This document shows positions 31,820-37,004 of a stretch of DNA of 37,004 bases, piece by piece. Position 1 is the stretch's first letter; every line of letters begins with the position of its first letter. The DNA comes from JBGSKY01 sp041740995 (GTDB lineage: Bacteria; Planctomycetota; Planctomycetia; Pirellulales; Pirellulaceae): positions 1-37,004 of the forward strand of contig JBGSKY010000044.1 in NCBI GenBank assembly GCA_041740995.1. Direction: 5' to 3'. The translations under genes were made by a program, and so were the position numbers. The notes under the pieces are model-generated. The model saw only the letters and a list, made by a program, of their open reading frames with translations. It had not been told where the DNA came from and made no database searches.

Positions 31820-34384
31820 ATGCGTTTAACGTTACGAACCCTGCTGGCTTACATTGATGGCGTACTCGATCCGCAAATTGCGAGTGAGTTGGAAGGCAAG
31901 ATTCGCGAAAGCCGTATCGCTCAAAACACAATGGAGCGAATCGACGACGGATTAGCGAGCAAGTCGATCGGGATCCCGGTGGCCGGCAGTCGAACTAATG
32001 ACTTCGAGGCAAATAAGGTCGCCGAATATCTCGACAACACGCTGCCGCCAGAGCAGTTGCCTGCCTTCGAAAAAGTTTGTTTCGAAAACGATGCTCAACT
32101 TATAGAAGTAGCTGCAGTACATCGAATTCTTTCCGTGGTCCTGACCAAACCAGCCCTCATTTCAGAGCCCTTGCGACGGCGTATCAAGCAGTTGCGATCC
32201 GACGCTAAATTGACCAATCAGGTCGCAAATCTTGACGACGTTTCTTCGGCGATAACACCGCCGATTGTTAATGCTGCATCACAAAACGGTTCACACAATT
32301 CGAACGCCGCCGCCAGTGTTAACCTGCCGGCCAGCGGAGCAAAGAAGCTACGATTGGATTCTGCCCATCAAGAATCGCCGGCAGCATCATCTGTTTCGAG
32401 TACGCAATCGCTGGCTTCCGCTGCGGAACCTGCATCGTCTGAGATGACCCGCCCGCCGCGCGAATTAGCGACTCAAGGTTTGGATTTATCTGACCAGCGG
32501 ACTAACGCGGTCCCTGAGTACCTTCGCGACCGTTCAGAAGGAATGTGGACACAAGTGGCGATCGCGTCGACGTTGGTTGCCGCTTTGCTAGTCGTTGCTT
32601 GGTTATCCATCGGTTCTTGGGATCAGGTGCGATCGATGTTCTCTGAGCCGGTTCAAACAACCAGCGGCCCGACGACAGAAACTGTTCCCTCACGAGCCAT
32701 CGCTCAAGCACCGATCGTCCAAGCTGATAAGACAACACCGTTGCCAGCCAGCGAAATCCCCGCGATTGCTGTTGCGGCAACAATACCATCGGTTGCACCG
32801 GAGAATTCAATTACCCAATCAGACATCGCGCCGCCAGCGAACAACGTTGCGGTCGCTGAAGGGCCCGTGAAAGTCGATGCGATTGCTCCGCCTGGCGCGG
32901 AAAGCGTCCCGCCAGTCTCTGAATCACCGCCGATGGTTGGGCCGGTTGAGGTCGCCAGTGCTGATGCTCCACCGCCATCGCCGACCGCAGCGATTGCAAC
33001 CGCTGAAGTGCAACCGCCGATGATTTTACCAGCGGGCAATGAGCCTCCAGCCACCATACCAACGCCGACTGGTCCAATCGAAAAAGCATTTCAAAGTCAG
33101 CTTGTCTGGCAACCTGAGACCAAAGACACTGCCGCCGCCGTCGTGCTGTCACTGCCCAGCGAAGCAATCAACGGCGACTTGTCGAAGCTGCGTGCGGTCA
33201 ACGTCGCGGAGGTGATACCGCTCAATGAGCGACTCATCGTGCCTGACGCTTACCGAACAGAATTACGGATCCAACCAGGCTTGAAATGGCTGGTCGCTAC
33301 CGCCTCGGACATTCAAGGGGAAAGCGGTGACGAAGCGAAGGTAGCCTACGTTCGTCTGCGACTTGGTCGCGCGATGATCAATTCAACTCCAGAGTGCAAC
33401 ACGTTGCGATTGAGCGTTGGTAACGCTGAGTATCGATTGACAATGGAGACCCCAAACACAATTGCAAGTATTGAGCTAAAGTATTTTCCGGCAATCGGAC
33501 AACCACTCCTACCGACCGAAATCGCAGCCGATGCGAACGGAAAAACCACTCCGGTCCAACCTTTTGTTAGGCCGGTGCTGACGATTGTGACAGTCGATGG
33601 CAAGGTCTCTGTCAGATCACGCGAAGGGCTGACTTGGTCGCCTCCGGATTTGCTTGAACCTGGCCAAGCCATCAGTTGGATCGACAACAAACGCAATCCA
33701 ACTTACACCTTGCGTGAAATTCCATGGTGGTATCGAACCAGCACCGAACGACCAATTGACATTGGTGCGGCTGAAGATCTAGCGATTCAATTGCGAACCG
33801 CCGCTCCACAGATTGAAGATGACCCGGTGGCTACAGAGGCTGTCGCGGCTCAAGTCGCAAAGCCGAAGCTGGTCGACGTACTGCAACAAGCAACTACTGT
33901 CCGGCGAGCAGAGACGGCAGCGCTTGCCGCCAGGACGCTGGTACTGTTGGGACACTACGAATCCGTTTTCGGCCGCGATGCGATTCTTAATCAAGCTGCT
34001 TCGCGGCCACATCGCACTTTAATTCTCGATTCGGTCTTTCAGTCGCTAGGCATTGACGATTCACGACGCCGATCACTTGCAACAATTTTGAACGCGTTTG
34101 ATCCGCCTCGCGGTCCGCAAATTGTTGAGTTGTTCAGCTTGCCGGATGACGCGACGTTGAAGGATGCCGCGGGTGCCCAATATTTGATCGACTCCTTGTC
34201 GAGCTCGTTTTTGGATCAGCGTTCGCTCGCGATTTATCAGCTCACTCGAATCGTTGGCAAAGAGCTGGCCTATCAACCAGATCGTGTAACCAGCGAATCG
34301 TTGCTGCAATGGCGCAAGATGCAAAACGCGGGCAAAATTGAGTGGGGACGCAACTCGATCAAACCGCTCGATATCGGCCAATAA
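31820..34384 (+). CDS. Large single-pass membrane hypothetical, anti-sigma-factor-like N-terminus
   Basis: Product of 854 aa. The cytoplasmic N-terminus has two similar helical segments, LRTLLAYIDGVLDPQIASEL and KVAEYLDNTLPPEQLPAF, resembling the head of planctomycete anti-sigma-like proteins but lacking the zinc-binding HxxxCxxC. A Ser/Ala/Pro-rich linker precedes one transmembrane helix (about 245-265, VAIASTLVAALLVVAWLSIG). Outside comes a long Pro/Ala/Val-rich stretch (about 275-420), then a folded beta-rich domain and a helical C-terminus. The family is restricted to planctomycetes as far as I can tell, and its function is unknown. No sigma factor gene is adjacent. Confidence 0.85.
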   Translation: MRLTLRTLLAYIDGVLDPQIASELEGKIRESRIAQNTMERIDDGLASKSIGIPVAGSRTNDFEANKVAEYLDNTLPPEQLPAFEKVCFENDAQLIEVAAVHRILSVVLTKPALISEPLRRRIKQLRSDAKLTNQVANLDDVSSAITPPIVNAASQNGSHNSNAAASVNLPASGAKKLRLDSAHQESPAASSVSSTQSLASAAEPASSEMTRPPRELATQGLDLSDQRTNAVPEYLRDRSEGMWTQVAIASTLVAALLVVAWLSIGSWDQVRSMFSEPVQTTSGPTTETVPSRAIAQAPIVQADKTTPLPASEIPAIAVAATIPSVAPENSITQSDIAPPANNVAVAEGPVKVDAIAPPGAESVPPVSESPPMVGPVEVASADAPPPSPTAAIATAEVQPPMILPAGNEPPATIPTPTGPIEKAFQSQLVWQPETKDTAAAVVLSLPSEAINGDLSKLRAVNVAEVIPLNERLIVPDAYRTELRIQPGLKWLVATASDIQGESGDEAKVAYVRLRLGRAMINSTPECNTLRLSVGNAEYRLTMETPNTIASIELKYFPAIGQPLLPTEIAADANGKTTPVQPFVRPVLTIVTVDGKVSVRSREGLTWSPPDLLEPGQAISWIDNKRNPTYTLREIPWWYRTSTERPIDIGAAEDLAIQLRTAAPQIEDDPVATEAVAAQVAKPKLVDVLQQATTVRRAETAALAARTLVLLGHYESVFGRDAILNQAASRPHRTLILDSVFQSLGIDDSRRRSLATILNAFDPPRGPQIVELFSLPDDATLKDAAGAQYLIDSLSSSFLDQRSLAIYQLTRIVGKELAYQPDRVTSESLLQWRKMQNAGKIEWGRNSIKPLDIGQ

Positions 34385-34399
34385 GCAATTAAGACTTCG

Positions 34400-35272
34400 C
34401 TACTTTTGCAATAACGTTTGACCGATGGCCAGCATCTCAGTCGCGTCGATAACTTGATCGTTCTTTTCGAAGGCGGCGGCAATTGCGGCTTTGTGAATTT
34501 TCATTTTTAAGCCGCCGACGCCCAAGGCTCCGAAGTCAAATCGCTCGCCACGACGTACCGCTTTGTCATTGGGCTTAATCCCTGTTAAACCGACTGGTGG
34601 TACAGCATTCAAATCGATTGCGACCTTTAAATTGGTCGCCTTCGCAAGCTGGGTCGCGGATAAAAGTTCAATTCCGGCCGCACCACATGAGATAATCACT
34701 TCGCACGTTTCAAGCTGCGCTGAGAGCAACTTTTGGCTGTCGTAATCGAAGCATTCAAAGTGCGTCCCTTTAGCCGAATGTTGCTGGATCGATTCGGCGA
34801 CCGCTTCGGCCCGTTTGCGACTTCGCGAAGCAATTGAAAGTCGTGCATTTTGTTTCGCCAGCAACAAGCAGACGCGTTTACCAACAGCACCAGTCGCGGC
34901 CAGCACCAAGGCGTGTTTGCCGTTCAAATCAACATGCTGCATCGCTGAGAGGACAGCCGCACAAGCAGTCGAATTCGCACCGTTGCTGTCCAATACGACT
35001 GAAACTCGCAACGGATCGAACATCGCCTTGCAAACGGATTTGAGCACTGCTTCGCCCGCGTCCAAGTCGCTGCCACCAATGAAGATGGCTGTTGAGTGCA
35101 AATCGGCGGGCCCACGAGTGAAGATCGCTCCATGAACCAATCCCACAACATTTTTGGGATCGACACTGGCATATTGCAGCAGGTGCTGTGTCCCGGCATC
35201 CAAGGCGACAACGGCGTCGAAGGAGCTGGGCAACTGGTCAGTGTCAAGCTGCAAAAGAATTCGTGGCTTCAT
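34400..35272 (-). CDS. mtdB: NAD(P)-dependent methylene-tetrahydromethanopterin dehydrogenase
   Basis: Product of 290 aa. ILLQLDTDQLPSSFDAVVALD at the N-terminus, GAIFTRGPADLHSTAIFIGGSD (around 49-70), VVLDSNGANSTACAA and the nucleotide loop VLAATGAVGKRVCLLLA (about 123-139) match the MtdA/MtdB/MtdC family. It oxidises methylene-H4MPT to methenyl-H4MPT with NAD(P)+ in formaldehyde oxidation. MtdB and MtdC differ in cofactor preference, which I cannot tell here, so the symbol is provisional. fae lies 230 bases upstream on the same strand and performs the preceding step. Confidence 0.88.
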   Translation of the reverse strand: MKPRILLQLDTDQLPSSFDAVVALDAGTQHLLQYASVDPKNVVGLVHGAIFTRGPADLHSTAIFIGGSDLDAGEAVLKSVCKAMFDPLRVSVVLDSNGANSTACAAVLSAMQHVDLNGKHALVLAATGAVGKRVCLLLAKQNARLSIASRSRKRAEAVAESIQQHSAKGTHFECFDYDSQKLLSAQLETCEVIISCGAAGIELLSATQLAKATNLKVAIDLNAVPPVGLTGIKPNDKAVRRGERFDFGALGVGGLKMKIHKAAIAAAFEKNDQVIDATEMLAIGQTLLQK

Positions 35273-35502
35273 GGGACAAAAGCGTTGTTTAACAGGAGCT
35301 GTTTCGCGGTATGATTGGCCTATTGAGTAAATCGCTTGGACGGATTCGACCGCAAAGTTTTGAACATCACCTAAATGTTGTTGCAGCCAGGGCCTTGCTC
35401 CCAGTCTCGGTTTCTAATTCGAGATCGCGGCCCGATGGGCTCGCGGTTAAACAAGATAGAAGGGTAGCACCGAGGAAAGAATTGCGGCGGCTGTCGGGTT
35501 TT

Positions 35503-36000
35503 CTAGAAACCTTTGAAAGGATGCGATGCAGTGTTGCGCTGATCGATCATTTCTTGCACCGATGGTTTGCCAGTCATTGCATTCGAAATTGCATCTTTGG
35601 TCGCTGCATAGTTGTATTCGTAGATCTTCTTGTCGTCAGCAGCGGCTGGGTGAATGAAAACGCCACAGACAATAACCAAGCTTTCCGCTTGGTCCTTTGG
35701 AATAACTCCATCAGCCACGCTGTCGGCAACCGCTTTTGCAACTGCCGCTTGAGCCGGACCAAACATCTGAACCGCTTGCTTCATACCTTTGATCGTAACC
35801 TTGGTGATCATTACGGTCGCAGGCTTTACGGCAACGTTAGGAGCCAAAACGGCTAGCAAATTGCTGTGACCAGCAGATTGAGTAGAAAGTGCGTTGGCAA
35901 ACGCGGTTCCAACGGGACCATCCTTGCTGCCGATCATCAAATCGATGTGTGCGATCTCGTTGCCTTCGCCCGTCAAAGCTTCGCCGATGTGCATGGACAT
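35503..36000 (-). CDS. fae: Formaldehyde-activating enzyme
   Basis: Product of 165 aa from the ATG at 36000, which has a good GGGAG ribosome binding site; the longer frame is rejected. GEGNEIAHIDLMIG (11-24) includes the catalytic His18, and AVQMFGPAQAAVAKAVADSV and FIHPAAADDKKIYEYNYAAT are family-specific. Fae condenses formaldehyde with tetrahydromethanopterin to methylene-H4MPT, the substrate of the downstream dehydrogenase. Together they support an H4MPT-linked C1 route, known from planctomycetes and methylotrophs. Other pathway genes (mch, fhc) are not in the window. Confidence 0.95.
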   Translation of the reverse strand: MSMHIGEALTGEGNEIAHIDLMIGSKDGPVGTAFANALSTQSAGHSNLLAVLAPNVAVKPATVMITKVTIKGMKQAVQMFGPAQAAVAKAVADSVADGVIPKDQAESLVIVCGVFIHPAAADDKKIYEYNYAATKDAISNAMTGKPSVQEMIDQRNTASHPFKGF

Positions 36001-36135
36001 GAAATAACTCCCTGGTTGCTTCGTGAAAGTAAGTGATTTTGGAAATGTTGCATTCCGCCTTTTGAAGACGAAAAGAGTAGCAGAATGCAACATTTTGCCA
36101 ATGCGTCTAGTCATTCGACATCGCTTGAGAAAACT

Positions 36136-36438
36136 TTAAAAAACAGGCTTCAAGGCCTGAAGCGGAGAAATACCAACGAAATCCCAAACGTTTGAAGTTT
36201 CGCAGTGGTTGAAAAGCAATTGGTGAGCTTTTCGAACTGCCACAAATCGAGCGCGCGGCATATTGGTTGCTTTGTTCATCAAGCCAGCCGGCAGTCGGAG
36301 GGTAATAGTGACCGAACCGTCCGCTGATCGTTCTGCGACGACGTACCATTTGTTCAAGGTGTTGTCGTTGCTTTGGTCGGAATGATCGGACCGTAAGGTT
36401 TGCCTATTCCGATTGAAGTCCGGCTGAGCCTCTTTCAA
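36136..36438 (-). CDS. Small hypothetical protein
   Basis: A frame of 100 codons starting at TTG 36438 (another TTG at 36357 is possible) gives a product whose second half looks genuine: WYVVAERSADGSVTITLRLP, then ARFVAVRKAHQLLFNH and WDFVGISPLQAL. A mixed strand/helix fold is likely. There is no ATG start and no clear ribosome binding site, so the true start is unsure. It lies between fae and a rightward secreted protein. The family is not recognised. Confidence 0.5.
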   Translation of the reverse strand: MKEAQPDFNRNRQTLRSDHSDQSNDNTLNKWYVVAERSADGSVTITLRLPAGLMNKATNMPRARFVAVRKAHQLLFNHCETSNVWDFVGISPLQALKPVF

Positions 36439-36574
36439 ATCGCTTTCAGACCTGAAATTTGATGGAATTCTTCATTTTTTCGAGTTACAGTATGCTGTAT
36501 AAGGCGAAGACTCGACTGCTTTTCGTTGTCCACCTCTCGGTTTCCCGTTCAAGTTTCTCTGGATTAGAAGCACT

Positions 36575-37004
36575 ATGAAACTCACCGTTTGCACATTTGT
36601 CATCGCAATCTGCTCGCTCGGTTGGACCGGGAATTCGAACGCAGAGGACGCCCTAGCGACAGAAACTGCGTCTACAGAAGTCAGCGAAACTGCGGAGAAG
36701 ACCGTGGCTGAGACCGACGCCAACGCTGCGATGAAAATAGAAAACGATCGTCGTTTAGCGATAAACACAAGCCCGATGGCTGACACGAGTGTTGAATTTT
36801 TTGAAGCGATCGACGCTGGGCAGCTTGAAGTCGAATTCATCGCCCGAGACTCGTCTAAAGGCACCGTTGTAATCAACAACAAAACCGACAAGCCAATCGA
36901 TATTCGCTTGCCAAAAACGTTCGCTGCAGTACCTAAAGCAGTCGCCCAAGCTGGCGGCTTCGGCGGCGGCGGTGGTGGACTCGGCGGTGGCGGTGGCGGT
37001 GGAC
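36575..37004 (+). CDS. Secreted Gly-rich protein, 5' part only (cut by window edge)
   Basis: The frame is open from ATG 36575 for 143 codons to the edge. A signal peptide (MKLTVCTFVIAICSLGWTG, cleavage after SNA at about 22) precedes an acidic Glu/Ala/Thr-rich stretch (about 23-55). Then comes a strand-rich part: FIARDSSKGTVVINNKTDKP and IDIRLPKTFAAVPKAVAQ. From about residue 127 a Gly run begins (GGFGGGGGGLGG) and continues past the edge. The motif order, strands then FAAVP then poly-Gly, recurs in exported planctomycete proteins of unknown function as I recall. The opposite-strand frame is a shadow. Confidence 0.85.
   Translation, partial: MKLTVCTFVIAICSLGWTGNSNAEDALATETASTEVSETAEKTVAETDANAAMKIENDRRLAINTSPMADTSVEFFEAIDAGQLEVEFIARDSSKGTVVINNKTDKPIDIRLPKTFAAVPKAVAQAGGFGGGGGGLGGGGGGG

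Noticed and set aside
35311..35856. 181-codon plus-strand frame
   Set aside because: It is largely antisense to fae and has no motif.
36472..36891. 139-codon minus-strand frame
   Set aside because: It is antisense to the signal peptide and strand-rich part of the Gly-rich exported protein, which is the better gene.

Overview
The window reads as chromosomal DNA of a planctomycete, probably of the Pirellula/Rhodopirellula type. The support is the combination of a PVC-type membrane-bound dehydrogenase with a C-terminal CxxCH cytochrome domain (936-4070), a SUI1/eIF1-like protein (30987-31334), tetrahydromethanopterin-linked C1 genes (mtdB-like and fae), an Hsp70-like protein with a long C-terminal extension, a secreted Gly/Tyr-rich protein and a Gly-rich secreted protein cut by the right edge. 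Gene order is loose, strands alternate often, and operons are short.

Layout. 1-9.7 kb: a gene fragment at the edge, a STAS-domain protein, the large PVC dehydrogenase, an Hsp70-like ATPase, a four-helix membrane protein, a conserved 87-aa protein and a secreted hypothetical. This part is interrupted by an interspersed hairpin-rich repeat (8.5-8.86 kb, again at 9.7 kb and 31.4 kb). 9.7-10.5 kb is gene-free and holds a second, GC-rich nested inverted repeat. 10.57-14.02 kb is a mobile element of the recombinase-in-trio (RIT) kind: three overlapping tyrosine recombinases, all with intact catalytic residues, bounded by inverted repeats built from TTATGTGC/TTATGC motifs. 14.06-20.5 kb: rhodanese, ClC channel with CBS domains, trigger factor, tRNA-Gly(GCC), carA and a Gly/Tyr-rich secreted protein. 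20.8-28.6 kb: a Tat-exported NHL-type propeller protein, a membrane protein translationally coupled to an SDR oxidoreductase, a leftward nucleoside hydrolase / pseudokinase / ferredoxin-NADP reductase run, and trpD. 28.7-37 kb: rpsT, a CobA-HemD fusion overlapping the SUI1 gene, an 854-aa membrane-anchored hypothetical, then mtdB-like and fae genes, a small hypothetical and the start of a Gly-rich exported protein.

The most notable items are the RIT element with recognisable ends and a palindromic core-like site, the repeat family made of short hairpins with mostly 5-nt loops, and a kinase-fold protein that has lost every catalytic residue. No CRISPR array, rRNA or prophage was seen. All functional assignments are from reading the sequence, without database searches.
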